Assembly: GCF_900166965.1 (NCBI RefSeq)
Contig: NZ_FUZI01000002.1
Span: forward strand, 527,342-591,341
Source: Photobacterium piscicola
Lineage (GTDB): Bacteria > Pseudomonadota > Gammaproteobacteria > Enterobacterales > Vibrionaceae
Direction: 5' to 3'
Length of the DNA stretch: 64,000 nucleotides
The notes beneath the pieces were generated by a model. The model was not told the origin of the DNA. It saw nothing but the letters and a program-made list of their open reading frames with translations, and searched no databases. Shown here one piece after another: positions 27,923 to 37,584 of the stretch (its first letter is position 1; every line of letters starts with the position of its first letter). The translations under genes were made by a program, and so were the position numbers.

Positions 27923-28555
27923 TTACTCCTTCGCTTCTACTTGTTCTGGACGGAAAGTACGAATAATCCAGATCATGAAACCAATTAGGAAGAACGCAGA
28001 AGGAGCCAACAGCATTAGGCCGTTCGGGTGATACCAACCGCCATCAGAAGCTAGAGGCAATACCTGCATACCAAATAACTTACCTGAGCCTAAAAGCTCA
28101 CGGAAGAAAGCCACAGTAATAAGTACAAAACCGTAACCTAAACCGTTACCGATACCATCAATAAATGCAGGTACTGGTGCAGATTTCATTGCGTATGCTT
28201 CCGCACGGCCCATTACGATACAGTTAGTAATGATCAAACCAACGAATACAGATAGCTGCTTTGATACATCGTAAAGGTATGCACGTAATACTTCGTCAAC
28301 CACGATTACCAATGATGCGATAATCGCCATTTGCGCAATAATACGCACGCTGTTTGGAATTTGATTACGAACTAATGATACGAAGAAGTTCGAAAATGCA
28401 GTTACCAATGTCACTGCAATTGTCATTACAAACGCAGTTTCTAACTTAGTAGTTACCGCTAACGCTGAACAAACACCAAGAATTTGTAATGCAATTGGGT
28501 TATTGCTGATAAAAGGTCCAAATAGGATCTTTTTCATTTCTTTAGTATCAGCCAT
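27923..28555 (-). CDS. nqrD: Na+-NQR subunit D
   Basis: A 210-residue membrane subunit with six predicted spans, beginning [23 protein letters not shown] in two pieces of typical sequence, with a second conserved Cys in [14 protein letters not shown]. It pairs with NqrE. It overlaps nqrC by eight bases, so these genes are translated together. Confidence 0.97.
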   Translation of the reverse strand: MADTKEMKKILFGPFISNNPIALQILGVCSALAVTTKLETAFVMTIAVTLVTAFSNFFVSLVRNQIPNSVRIIAQMAIIASLVIVVDEVLRAYLYDVSKQLSVFVGLIITNCIVMGRAEAYAMKSAPVPAFIDGIGNGLGYGFVLITVAFFRELLGSGKLFGMQVLPLASDGGWYHPNGLMLLAPSAFFLIGFMIWIIRTFRPEQVEAKE

Positions 28556-29339
28556 TATTCAGATCTCCTGCACGTAACTTAGCAAGGTAAGGACCAAAGC
28601 CCTGTGCACCGAACCAGAAATCGAAGGTATGCTGTACGCCGTTACTTGTTAGCGTTGCACCAGAAAGACCATCAACTTGGTGATCAGTACCTACAGGTGC
28701 ACCACCCTTAAGGATTTTAATTGCAGGTTTGAAGTTCATATCATACAACTTCTTACCAACAAACTGCTCACGCCATGTTGGGTTTTCAACTTCACCACCA
28801 AGTCCAGGAGTTTCCGCCTGATCGTAGTAAGTGATGCCGTCAATAGTATTACCATCGGTTGCAACCGCAACGAATGCATACATCATTGACCATAAACCGT
28901 TACCGTGAATAGGTAGGATCACTTTAGTTAACGTACCAGCTGCATCTTTAACAAGATAAACAGTCGCCACATTTGCACGACGAATGATCTTTGCTAAATC
29001 TTCGTTAGCTGGAAGTTTGATAGATTCTTTATCATTCTTCGCAGCGTCACGTTGATTATATTTAGCTGCATTTTCGCCAGCAACTTCCGCAACATAATTA
29101 CCCGTATTAATGTTTACAAGCTTAGGCTCGATAAACTGGTTATATGTTTGCTTAATGTTAGTGTCTTTATTTAGCAGACCTGCAACAGCAAGAATGTTGC
29201 GTTGTACGTCAAGTACTGCATTTTCTTGCTGTTTTGGACGCAGAACAACTGCTGCTGTAGATACGATGATTGAACACACAAGGCTCAATACAACTACAAA
29301 AATCAGCGTTCTTGAGAAGCTATCCTTATTACTTGCCAT
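28548..29339 (-). CDS. nqrC: Na+-NQR subunit C
   Basis: A 263-residue subunit with one N-terminal membrane helix and a periplasmic domain that carries covalent FMN on the threonine of SGAT ([10 protein letters not shown]). The open frame extends to 29375, but the ATG at 29339 (MASNKDS) matches the family N-terminus. It overlaps the end of nqrB by 11 bases. ApbE encoded nearby attaches the FMN. Confidence 0.97.
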   Translation of the reverse strand: MASNKDSFSRTLIFVVVLSLVCSIIVSTAAVVLRPKQQENAVLDVQRNILAVAGLLNKDTNIKQTYNQFIEPKLVNINTGNYVAEVAGENAAKYNQRDAAKNDKESIKLPANEDLAKIIRRANVATVYLVKDAAGTLTKVILPIHGNGLWSMMYAFVAVATDGNTIDGITYYDQAETPGLGGEVENPTWREQFVGKKLYDMNFKPAIKILKGGAPVGTDHQVDGLSGATLTSNGVQHTFDFWFGAQGFGPYLAKLRAGDLNNG

Positions 29340-30573
29340 GACGAGCCAGTCTCCGTTTGATGTTGCCTTGAACAACTAGGTTGTCAAATAGAGGTGCAAA
29401 TAGGTTAGCAAATAGAATCGCTAGCATCATACCTTCTGGATATGCAGGGTTAACTACACGTACCATTACAGCCATTGCACCAATCAGTGCGCCATACCAC
29501 CATTTTGCTTTATTGGTGAACGCAGCCGACACTGGGTCTGTCGCCATAAACATCATACCAAACGCAAAACCACCTAACACTAGGTGCCACTGCCAAGGCA
29601 TGTTGAACATTGGGTTAGTATCAGAACCAATGATGTTAAATAGCGTTGCAGCAACGATCATACCGATCATTGTACCAGCGATAATACGCCATGAAGCAAT
29701 GCCCATAACAACAATAAACAGGCCACCGATAAGGATAGCGAGTGTTGATACTTCACCAATTGAACCTGGAAGATGACCAACAAATGCGTCCATCCAAGTG
29801 ATTGATTGACCAGTAATAGTGTTAACTACGTCTGCTTGACCACCTTGAGACCACTGACTTAGTGGTGTCGCGCCAGAGAAACCATCCGCCGCATTCCATA
29901 CTAGGTCGCCAGAAATCTGACCTGGGTATGCGAAAAATAGGAAAGCACGACCAGCAAGTGCTGGGTTAAGGAAGTTACGACCAGTACCACCAAAAATTTC
30001 TTTTGCGACAACGACACCAAAAGTAATACCTAAAGCGGCTTGCCAAAGTGGTAGTGTTGGCGGAACGATCAATGCAAAAAGAATAGAAGTTACAAAGAAA
30101 CCTTCGTTAACTTCATGCTTACGCACCATACAGAACAACACTTCCCAGAAACCACCTACCGCAAAAACAACTGCGTAGATAGGTAAGAAGTAAGTTGCAC
30201 CAAGTAGCATCTTGCTACCCCAACCAGCAGTTGCTGATAGCGTGCCGCCTAACATCTGGGTAAACCAGTAATGCCAGTCAGCAGCAATGACTGCTGTTAG
30301 TTTGTCTGCTGTGTATAAGTGGTTAAGACCAGCAATAGCTTGATCACCTACGTTATACATACCCCAGAACATTGCTGGGAATACCGCAAACCATACCATG
30401 ATCATGATACGTTTTAGATCGATGCTGTCGCGAACGTGCGCAGATGAACGCGTCACTTGTCCTGGCGTATACATAAGAGTGGCAAACGCTTCATATAACG
30501 CAAACCAACGCTCATGCTTACCACCTGGTTCAAAGTGGTGCTCAATACTTTCGAGGAAATTCTTGAAACCCAT
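29329..30573 (-). CDS. nqrB: Na+-NQR subunit B
   Basis: A 414-residue integral membrane subunit with about ten spans. [12 protein letters not shown] holds the threonine for covalent FMN, and the N-terminal cytoplasmic stretch with [15 protein letters not shown] is conserved. NqrB is the main sodium-translocating and riboflavin-binding subunit. It follows nqrA by three bases. Confidence 0.98.
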   Translation of the reverse strand: MGFKNFLESIEHHFEPGGKHERWFALYEAFATLMYTPGQVTRSSAHVRDSIDLKRIMIMVWFAVFPAMFWGMYNVGDQAIAGLNHLYTADKLTAVIAADWHYWFTQMLGGTLSATAGWGSKMLLGATYFLPIYAVVFAVGGFWEVLFCMVRKHEVNEGFFVTSILFALIVPPTLPLWQAALGITFGVVVAKEIFGGTGRNFLNPALAGRAFLFFAYPGQISGDLVWNAADGFSGATPLSQWSQGGQADVVNTITGQSITWMDAFVGHLPGSIGEVSTLAILIGGLFIVVMGIASWRIIAGTMIGMIVAATLFNIIGSDTNPMFNMPWQWHLVLGGFAFGMMFMATDPVSAAFTNKAKWWYGALIGAMAVMVRVVNPAYPEGMMLAILFANLFAPLFDNLVVQGNIKRRLARHGK

Positions 30574-30576
30574 GAA

Positions 30577-31917
30577 TTACCCTTCCTTCTCAATTTTGTC
30601 CAAACACTCACGCATCATTGGACCAAACTCATATTTACCAGGACACACGAACGTACATAGTGCTAGATCTTCTTCATCTAGTTCTAGGAGGCCCAATTGT
30701 TGTGCACTGTCAATATCACCTGCACAGATATCACGCAGTAATAATGTTGGTTCAATATCAAGCGGCATTACTTTTTCGTAATTACCGATTGGCACCATGG
30801 CACGCTCACTACCATTTGTCGTTGTTGTCATGTTGAACAACTGACCTGGGAAGAACTGGCTCATGAAGGCACGAGTAACAGAAAACTTGTTTTTACCAGG
30901 AACAATCCAGCCTAAGAATTCTTTCTCATAGCCTTCACGTAAAGCAGAAACTTGTAAGTGGTAACGACCAAGGTATCCATGAACACCTTCAGCTTTAACA
31001 CCGTTAAGTACTGAACCTGATAGCACGCGTAATTGACCTGGCATCATTTCTGAATCAGTTAAGTCAGAAATAGAAGCACCAATCTGAGTACGTACTAAAC
31101 GAGGATTAGTCACTACAGGGCCAGCTAACGCAACAACACGATCAGTGAAAATTTCACCAGTCAGGAATAACTTACCAAACGCAATCACGTCTTGGTAATT
31201 GATATTCCATGCAATATTCTTCGCGTCTGCACCGAACAACATATGAATATGTGTTCCGGCTAGACCTGCTGGGTGTGGGCCGTTAAATACATGCTCTTCA
31301 ACATTCGCTTCTGCTGAACGAGGTAGGCTTGCACCTGATTTACATACGTAAACTTTGCCGCTGGTTAAACGTGAAAGCACAGTTAAACCGGCAATGAACG
31401 CTTCATTTTGCTCATTGATGATAACTTCAGGGTTAGCCGCTAATGGATTGGTATCCATTGCAGTAACAAAAATCGCTTTCGACTCTGAACCAACAGCGGG
31501 TACTTTACTGAACGGGCGCGTACGAAGCGCTGTCCACATACCTGATTCAACTAATTGATCAACCACAACCGCACGACTTAACTGTGCTAATTGCGCTGCA
31601 TCATATTTGTTAAATGTGATTTGCTCATCACCTTCTACACCAATAACAACTGATTGTAGAACGCGCTTAGCACCACGATTAACTTCTATTACCTTGCCGC
31701 TAGCTGGTGCAGTGAATTTAACGCCAGGGTTCTTTTTATCTTCAAAAAGAACCTGACCTTTTTTCACTACATCCCCTACGCGAGTATGCATTGTAGGACG
31801 CATACCAACATATTCTTCGCCAAGCAAGGCGACTTTAGAGATGGCATTACCATCATGTATCGCCTGGGCTGGAGTCCCTGAAATTGGGATATCCAAACCC
31901 TTTTTTATTGTAATCAT
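30577..31917 (-). CDS. nqrA: Na+-NQR subunit A
   Basis: A 446-residue cytoplasmic subunit involved in quinone reduction, first gene of the nqr operon. [14 protein letters not shown] at the start and LSGATLxx-free sequence with [15 protein letters not shown] and a C-terminal [12 protein letters not shown] are as expected for NqrA. The frame reaches 31929, but the ATG at 31917 gives the family start and length. No clear ribosome site is seen directly upstream; the operon has a long untranslated leader. Confidence 0.97.
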   Translation of the reverse strand: MITIKKGLDIPISGTPAQAIHDGNAISKVALLGEEYVGMRPTMHTRVGDVVKKGQVLFEDKKNPGVKFTAPASGKVIEVNRGAKRVLQSVVIGVEGDEQITFNKYDAAQLAQLSRAVVVDQLVESGMWTALRTRPFSKVPAVGSESKAIFVTAMDTNPLAANPEVIINEQNEAFIAGLTVLSRLTSGKVYVCKSGASLPRSAEANVEEHVFNGPHPAGLAGTHIHMLFGADAKNIAWNINYQDVIAFGKLFLTGEIFTDRVVALAGPVVTNPRLVRTQIGASISDLTDSEMMPGQLRVLSGSVLNGVKAEGVHGYLGRYHLQVSALREGYEKEFLGWIVPGKNKFSVTRAFMSQFFPGQLFNMTTTTNGSERAMVPIGNYEKVMPLDIEPTLLLRDICAGDIDSAQQLGLLELDEEDLALCTFVCPGKYEFGPMMRECLDKIEKEG

Positions 31918-32430
31918 ACGCACTTGCACTACATTAAAGGGAAAAAAGAATTTTCATATTGCGTAATTAAGATACTACGTTCCTTGGCCTGATATCGATG
32001 AACAGGCAGTGGTAGAAACCACTGAACGACTCCGTATCGCAACATCCAGTTAACTATCGCGCCACAAACATTAATGCGCGAGTAATTTTTCAGCCCGCGA
32101 TTCTACCATTAATTAACTCGTTTTTTCTATGGTAATCCACGCGATTCCGTGTGAAAACCAAGCAACAAATAAGACGCAATAGGTTTATTAACTAATAAAC
32201 ATGATCAACTGCACATTTACGGGATTTTTTCACATAAATATTAAATTTCAAATCCAATGATTTATTTAACATTATTGTAAAAAAACACCCCCAAAAACAC
32301 ATCATGTCAACATAAATACAAACTTATCAATAACCATGTGATAGTCAGTTGTATTTTAACCATAACATTAACAACTAGATAACAACACCGCTAACTAATA
32401 GCCAAAACAGTAACCACTTCAAAATGTCAT
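31918..32430 (-). promoter_or_regulatory. Long upstream region of the nqr operon
   Basis: 513 bases without a gene. The part nearest nqrA can form hairpins on the minus strand (for example CAGTGG-6-CCACTG at 32007-32024, and CGCG arms near 32075-32098), and it contains CCAAGGAAC at about 31979-31987. TAGAAT near 32100 could be a -10 element, giving a leader of roughly 180 bases, but the -35 match is poor. The rest is AT-rich and I see no other structure. Confidence 0.4.
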
Positions 32431-32458
32431 AAAAAAAGCCGTTTTGTTAACGACTTTT
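32431..32458 (-). terminator. Terminator of bolA
   Basis: AAAAGCCGTT / AACGACTTTT with loop TTGTT, followed by T on the minus strand, 20 bases after the bolA stop. Confidence 0.87.
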
Positions 32459-32477
32459 ATAATTATAGACACCCTTA

Positions 32478-32792
32478 TCAATTATCTAATGTTGAACCAC
32501 CATGACAGTGTGGTGATGCGGGTGCCTGTGATTGTTGCTGCCATTCTGATTCAGTATAAGTATGAATTGCAAGTGCATGAATATGATTTGCTAATTCATC
32601 GGCTAAACACTGATTTACCGCCCGATGACGGGAAATAAGACGTTGGCCTTCAAACTGAGCACTCACGACAACGACTTTAAAATGACTTTCAGCACCTTCA
32701 GGAACGTTGTGCATGTAACTTTCATTAATGACGTCAAGATGCACAGGCGTAAAACTGTGATTTAACTTTGCTTCGATTTGGGGTTGAATCAT
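32478..32792 (-). CDS. bolA: BolA family protein
   Basis: A 104-residue BolA protein. The class II KH-like fold core is seen: [47 protein letters not shown] and [13 protein letters not shown]. BolA works with monothiol glutaredoxins and Fe-S clusters and affects cell shape in stationary phase. GAGGAC precedes the ATG. In E. coli bolA neighbours yajG and ampG, and the same genes follow here in divergent orientation, with rlmG inserted. The tail after residue 90 contains PHCHGG, an unusual Cys/His end. Confidence 0.93.
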   Translation of the reverse strand: MIQPQIEAKLNHSFTPVHLDVINESYMHNVPEGAESHFKVVVVSAQFEGQRLISRHRAVNQCLADELANHIHALAIHTYTESEWQQQSQAPASPHCHGGSTLDN

Positions 32793-32945
32793 AATGTCCT
32801 CAACTAAAAAAGCAGCTTTTCAACACCAATAATAACAATTCCTCATTATTATGGTGTTAACTTGCTAGATTTCCTTTCAAGCTTTTCACTGTTCTGCGAA
32901 AATACTCTACTATTTCTTCGTCAACATACTCGAAAGTTATTCTTA

Positions 32946-34070
32946 ATGAAACCAGAGCTAACCTTGCACCAACGTACATTAACGTTAACCCGTTTCCCTG
33001 TACGCAAAAATGAAACCCTGCAAGCATGGGATGCCGCAGATGAATATTTGATCAATCATTGTCATACGATGGATATTGATCCTCAACGACCAGTATTAAT
33101 CCTCAATGATAATTTTGGTGCATTGAGTTGTTGGTTTGCAGATCAAGCACCAGTAACAACGGTGACAGATTCCTTTATTACTCAGCAAGCCATTACTAAT
33201 AACCTAAGTGTCAATAATTTACCGGCAGTCACTATTATTGATTGTCTGGCAGACTTACCAGCAGAGCCACAGCTAGTTATTATTAAGCAACCGAAAAATA
33301 ACCGCCTATTAAGCTGGCAGCTACAACAACTTTGCCATCTATTGCCACAAGATTGTATGGTTATTACCGCGGGTAAAGTAAAAGAAATTCACTCTTCAAC
33401 GTTAAAGCTGTTTGAAAAATATTTAGGTGAAACAAAGACATCATTAGCCGTTAAAAAAGCACGGTTAATTTTTACTTCCGTCAATAAATCATTAACAGCC
33501 CCAATGCCACAGCCAACAAGCTGGACAGTACCTGATCATAATTTAACGATGACTAATTATGCTAATGTCTTCTCAAGTGATAGCTTAGATATCGGTGGCC
33601 GATTCTTATTAGATTTCATTCCATCAAAGTCACAATATAACGATATTATTGACCTTGGATGCGGTAATGGTGTGATTGGTATTAAAGCGGCTCGATTAAA
33701 CCCACATGCTAACATTACCTGTGTTGATGAAAGCTTTATGGCAGTAGCCTCTTGTCGTGAGAATGCGCAATTAAACCTGCCAACAACAGAAAAATTTAAC
33801 GTAATGGCATCAAACTGCCTCGATAATTTTGACAATCAAAGTGCAGATCTGGTGTTATGTAATCCACCATTCCATCAGAATAATACCATTACAGATCATA
33901 TTGCTTGGCAAATGTTTTGTGATGCTCAGCGAATATTACGTCAACATGGAGAGTTAATAATCATTGGTAATCGCCAACTTAAATACCATGAGAAATTAAG
34001 CCGTATTTTCGCGAAAGTCGACACCATTGGCAGTAATGATAAATTTGTCGTATTACGTGCAATAAAATAA
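32946..34070 (+). CDS. rlmG: 23S rRNA (guanine-1835-N2)-methyltransferase RlmG
   Basis: A 374-residue two-domain methyltransferase. The SAM-binding motif DLGCGNGVIGI and the catalytic NPPFHQ of guanine N2-methyltransferases are in the C-terminal domain; the N-terminal pseudo-domain holds LQAWDAADEYL and ILNDNFGALSC as in E. coli RlmG. The frame opens at 32862 but the ATG at 32946 gives the family start. It is divergent from bolA. Confidence 0.94.
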   Translation: MKPELTLHQRTLTLTRFPVRKNETLQAWDAADEYLINHCHTMDIDPQRPVLILNDNFGALSCWFADQAPVTTVTDSFITQQAITNNLSVNNLPAVTIIDCLADLPAEPQLVIIKQPKNNRLLSWQLQQLCHLLPQDCMVITAGKVKEIHSSTLKLFEKYLGETKTSLAVKKARLIFTSVNKSLTAPMPQPTSWTVPDHNLTMTNYANVFSSDSLDIGGRFLLDFIPSKSQYNDIIDLGCGNGVIGIKAARLNPHANITCVDESFMAVASCRENAQLNLPTTEKFNVMASNCLDNFDNQSADLVLCNPPFHQNNTITDHIAWQMFCDAQRILRQHGELIIIGNRQLKYHEKLSRIFAKVDTIGSNDKFVVLRAIK

Positions 34071-34150
34071 ACCTCATGTATTGTCGTCTAAATCAAGATT
34101 TAAACGACAGTAACAACTTTTATTAACAAAATAAGCAAAGGGAATGCTTT

Positions 34151-34726
34151 ATGATCAAAAAATACGTTGTTCTAGTATCAACATTGGTATTAAGTGCATG
34201 TGCTACGACACCACCAGCGCCCGTTGCATTAATGCCCACAGCCGTCTTCACATCACAGCCATGGGCCAATAACAAAGCACTTAACCTAACTTGTGTTGAT
34301 CAAGCGCCAAATAGTTATATCGCCGTTATTGATAATGGCAGCACTGAAAATGTGCAGGTCATTCAACCTCAACAGCCAATAGCATTAACATTACGTCAAG
34401 CATTAGCACAACAGCTAACAGGTCAAGGATTTAGCATCACTAATAATGCAACGTCCACCATGGCAATTAGCGTTGAAAAAGCATTAATTACTGTTGAACA
34501 AGGACTGGTGAAATATGACATGCGCAGTGAACTGCAATTACAGTTGGTGGTAAATACCCCTAGTGGTCAATTTACTAAACGTTATTCAGGTCGCTCAAGT
34601 CGTGAAGATGCACTAACCGCATCAAATAAAGAAATTGCAACAAGCATGAATAAACTCATGAATTCTGTACTTCATGAAATCGCTAATGATAGTGAATTAA
34701 ATAAATACCTTAAGGAGAATGTATAA
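34151..34726 (+). CDS. yajG: YajG family lipoprotein
   Basis: A 191-residue lipoprotein: signal MIKKYVVLVSTLVLSAC with lipobox LSAC (Cys17). The rest resembles E. coli YajG (TLRQALAQQLTGQGF, and LQLQLVVNTPSGQFTKRY in the middle), function unknown. Its stop codon overlaps the ATG of ppiA (TAATG). The order yajG-(ppiA)-ampG near bolA matches the E. coli locus. Confidence 0.9.
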   Translation: MIKKYVVLVSTLVLSACATTPPAPVALMPTAVFTSQPWANNKALNLTCVDQAPNSYIAVIDNGSTENVQVIQPQQPIALTLRQALAQQLTGQGFSITNNATSTMAISVEKALITVEQGLVKYDMRSELQLQLVVNTPSGQFTKRYSGRSSREDALTASNKEIATSMNKLMNSVLHEIANDSELNKYLKENV

Positions 34727-35277
34727 TGTCGCGTTTTTTATTAGCTTTATGCTTATTGGTTGCACTACCCGTTAGTGCCGCAACTAAAGTATTGGTTACC
34801 ACTAATATCGGTAGCTTTACCGTTGAATTAAATGAAGCAAAAGCACCAATCACAACTAAAAACTTCTTACGTTACGTCGATGATGGCAGTTACGTGGGCA
34901 CTATTTTTCATCGTGTCATTCCTGGTTTTATGGCGCAAGGTGGTGGTTTTGATAAAGCATTAAAACAACGTCCAAGTTACCCGCCAATCAAAAATGAAGC
35001 GGATAACGGCTTACCTAATGATATTGCGACCATCGCCATGGCACGTACTCAAAATCCAAACTCAGCTACGCGCCAATTTTATATCAACCTCGCAAATAAT
35101 GCGTTCTTAAATACTCAAGGCAACCGAACAGGCTATGCTGTATTTGGTAAGGTAATAAAAGGCTTCCCTGTTGTTGAAAAAATGGCAACGATACCGACAA
35201 CCTCAAACCCACAAACGGGCATGAGTGATATTCCACAACAACCGATTATTATTGAAGCCATGAAAGTCATTAAATAA
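34726..35277 (+). CDS. ppiA: Periplasmic peptidyl-prolyl cis-trans isomerase (cyclophilin)
   Basis: A 183-residue cyclophilin with an N-terminal signal peptide (FLLALCLLVALPVSAA). Catalytic motifs FHRVIPGFMAQGGGF and ATRQFYINLANN are intact, and MARTQNPNSA precedes the latter. The signal peptide separates it from the cytoplasmic PpiB type. It is translationally linked to yajG by a one-base overlap. An inverted-repeat region starts two bases after its stop codon. Confidence 0.92.
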   Translation: MSRFLLALCLLVALPVSAATKVLVTTNIGSFTVELNEAKAPITTKNFLRYVDDGSYVGTIFHRVIPGFMAQGGGFDKALKQRPSYPPIKNEADNGLPNDIATIAMARTQNPNSATRQFYINLANNAFLNTQGNRTGYAVFGKVIKGFPVVEKMATIPTTSNPQTGMSDIPQQPIIIEAMKVIK

Positions 35278-35278
35278 T

Positions 35279-35321
35279 GTGATCACGTCACCTGTGCGTG
35301 ATCACTCACGTAACAGGTGAC
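35279..35321 (+). promoter_or_regulatory. Overlapping alternative hairpins that cover a ribosome site
   Basis: Two mutually exclusive structures are visible. Structure A pairs GTGATCACG (35279-35287) with CGTGATCAC (35297-35305). Structure B pairs GTCACCTGT (35287-35295) with ACAGGTGAC (35313-35321), continued inside by CGTGA (35297-35301) with TCACG (35306-35310). Structure B, with 14 base pairs, buries the AGGTGA ribosome site of the gene starting at 35326. No T run follows, so translational control or coupling to ppiA is more likely than termination. Confidence 0.7.
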
Positions 35322-35325
35322 ATCT

Positions 35326-35694
35326 ATGTTAACACTTGCTTATAATCGCACAGCTATTCCAACTCAAGAACGGTATTTACAACAATTTGTTGTTGATAAT
35401 GCCCCCATCCTTGCGCTCAATGCCATTGCCGCTAGCCACGGACAAATTACTTATATCCAACTGCAAAATTTATTTAACCACCAATTAGCTCAATGGTGGA
35501 CACTTCCTTATGATAACCCACAACCAGCTAACCAATATGAAGCCGGTTATTGGTCGTTAATTCAAACATTGAGCGGTATTAGTGATTATCAATTAATGGG
35601 GGATCGTTTTATCCAACATAAGGTTGCTACCCTCAGCTGTTACTTACTCAATATTGGTCCTTGCCCTAAAATCACGCTGATAAATCGTCCCTAA
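35326..35694 (+). CDS. Hypothetical cytoplasmic protein
   Basis: A 122-residue protein that I do not recognise. It has no signal peptide or membrane segment; it is rich in Gln, Leu and Tyr and has three cysteines near the C-terminus (LSCYLLNIGPCPK). AGGTGA six bases before the ATG at 35326 decides the start over the GTG at 35317. It lies 48 bases after ppiA and its ribosome site is within a strong hairpin. About 180 bases of AT-rich sequence with no visible gene separate it from ampG. Confidence 0.65.
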   Translation: MLTLAYNRTAIPTQERYLQQFVVDNAPILALNAIAASHGQITYIQLQNLFNHQLAQWWTLPYDNPQPANQYEAGYWSLIQTLSGISDYQLMGDRFIQHKVATLSCYLLNIGPCPKITLINRP

Positions 35695-35872
35695 TAGTAT
35701 TAATTTGCGTAAATAACACTAAAAATAGAATTAAATTGTAAAATGTTTGTCTGAGAATCATCAAGTCAATGCGTAAAAATTTGAGAGCTGCTAAGCTTTC
35801 GTTTTACAATAAAATTTTAAATCTTCAGTACGCTAGCAACAAGTATTGTGACCTTGATTTTCAGAGGAATAT

Positions 35873-37261
35873 ATGGATAAAGCGACACCTCAAGAAAACA
35901 CCCAAGGTTGGCGAGTTTACGCCAACCCTAAAGCCTTGATCATGTTAGCACTTGGATTTTCATCAGGATTACCAATCTTATTAGTGTTTGGTACTCTATC
36001 TTTTTGGCTACGTGAAGCCGACGTGAGTAAAACAAGCATTGGATTTTTCAGCTGGGTCGCCTTAGCTTATGGCTTTAAATGGGCATGGTCACCCCTGGTC
36101 GATCGTTTCCCATTACCCATTTTTTCATCTTTATTTGGTCGCCGTCGCGGGTGGATGCTATTTTCACAAATTGTGATTATTTTGTCATTGTGCGGCATGG
36201 CATTAAGTAATCCACAAACGGATCTGTTTCAATTTGCCCTTTTTGCGATCATGGTTGCTTTTGCTTCTGCAACCCAAGATATAGTTATCGATGCTTTTCG
36301 TATTGAACTTGCAACAGAGCGCATGCAAGCTGCATTATCAGCTACTTATTTAGCGGGTTACCGTTTAGCGATGATCATGGCAGGTGCTGGTGCTCTTGCT
36401 TTTGCCGCTTGGTTTGGGTCTGATTCTGGTTACGATCCTAGTGGTTGGAAAAGCGCCTATTTCATCATGGCAGCAATGATGCTTATCGGTGTAGTCACCA
36501 CCCTTATCGTCAAAGAACCCACCATAGATAACAGCGCTATCAACACCATTGAGACCAACTACAAACAGCAACTTATTAATAACGGTTACAATAAGCATCA
36601 CGCCAATTTAAGTGCTTGGTTCTACACTGCGGTGATCATGCCATTTCGAGATTTCTTTCAACGCTACGGTAAAAATGCGCTACTCATATTATTATTAATC
36701 AGCTGTTACCGTATTTCAGATATTGTGATGGGTGTAATGGCCAATGTATTTTATGTCGATATGGGCTTTACTAAAAGTGAAGTCGCATCAATATCAAAAG
36801 TATTTGGGGTCGCGATGACCATTGCCGGTGCCGGTTTAGGCGGTATTTTAGTCAGTAAGTTTGGCACCCTTAAAATACTGGCATTAGGTGCAATGTTATC
36901 GGCAATCACTAACTTATTATTTATTATGTTTAGCTATGTTGGTAATAACCTTGAAATGCTAACACTGGTTATTTCCGCCGATAATCTTGGTGCTGGTATT
37001 GCTACAGCTGCATTTATCACATTTATGTCAAGCCTAACCAATGTCGCATTCTCAGCAACTCAATATGCTTTATTCAGTTCGATAATGGTATTATTCCCTA
37101 AATTCCTTGCAGGCTTTTCTGGCGTCTATATCGATCACTTTGGTTATAACGTATTTTTCTTAACCACGGCCTTAATGGGAGTGCCCGTATTAATACTGAT
37201 CCGAATGTTAGCCAAGAATTCAGCACTTAATATTATCGCTGAGCCTACCCGCCCATCTTGA
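35873..37261 (+). CDS. ampG: Muropeptide permease AmpG
   Basis: A 462-residue major-facilitator protein that imports anhydro-muropeptides for cell-wall recycling. The N-terminal stretch FSSGLPILLVFGTLSFWLRE, then YGFKWAWSPLVDR and ATQDIVIDAFRIE, are AmpG signatures. About 12-14 membrane spans are expected. Position after yajG matches E. coli. Fragments imported by AmpG feed the AmpD/NagZ recycling path and beta-lactamase induction where present. Confidence 0.95.
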   Translation: MDKATPQENTQGWRVYANPKALIMLALGFSSGLPILLVFGTLSFWLREADVSKTSIGFFSWVALAYGFKWAWSPLVDRFPLPIFSSLFGRRRGWMLFSQIVIILSLCGMALSNPQTDLFQFALFAIMVAFASATQDIVIDAFRIELATERMQAALSATYLAGYRLAMIMAGAGALAFAAWFGSDSGYDPSGWKSAYFIMAAMMLIGVVTTLIVKEPTIDNSAINTIETNYKQQLINNGYNKHHANLSAWFYTAVIMPFRDFFQRYGKNALLILLLISCYRISDIVMGVMANVFYVDMGFTKSEVASISKVFGVAMTIAGAGLGGILVSKFGTLKILALGAMLSAITNLLFIMFSYVGNNLEMLTLVISADNLGAGIATAAFITFMSSLTNVAFSATQYALFSSIMVLFPKFLAGFSGVYIDHFGYNVFFLTTALMGVPVLILIRMLAKNSALNIIAEPTRPS

Positions 37262-37290
37262 TAAAAACATCAATTTAATTTATCTGATCT

Positions 37291-37320
37291 CGAAAGCTAG
37301 ATCGATACAGCTAGCTTTCG
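37291..37320 (+). terminator. Perfect 10-bp hairpin after ampG
   Basis: CGAAAGCTAG / CTAGCTTTCG with a ten-base loop, 30 bases after the ampG stop. No T run follows, so it is a weak terminator or a stabilising 3' hairpin. Confidence 0.5.
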
Positions 37321-37431
37321 ATACTCTCCGCTAAAACCAACAATTTTTATTGCGTTGCCGTTAGTCTATCAAGACAGATTAAAGTTCATTCTTATTGATA
37401 TCCAATGGATCAAGATCACATTCTTAGTTAA

Positions 37432-37445
37432 TGTAATCGATTACA
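37432..37445. promoter_or_regulatory. Palindrome upstream of ompK
   Basis: TGTAATCGATTACA is a perfect 14-bp palindrome. Around it lie CRP-like sequences, TGGATCAAGATCACA ending at 37420 and GATCGCGATCACA at about 37449-37461. Its cognate regulator is not certain. Confidence 0.5.
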
Positions 37446-37475
37446 CTAGATCGCGATCACAAATGGTAAAGGATT

Positions 37476-37491
37476 GCGCAAACGTTTCATT
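37476..37491. promoter_or_regulatory. LacI-family (PurR/CytR-type) operator upstream of ompK
   Basis: GCGCAAACGTTTCATT matches the central CGCAAACGTTT of PurR-type and related CytR-type sites, about 95 bases before the ompK start. Tsx-type channels in E. coli are controlled by CytR and CRP, which makes CytR the better guess. Confidence 0.5.
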
Positions 37492-37584
37492 CCCAAACGT
37501 GTAATAAAGCACTAGAATCAGCGCCAACAAACGGGGCGGCCAAATCCCACCATCTATCTAGATCAACATGAGCGAGATAAAAAG

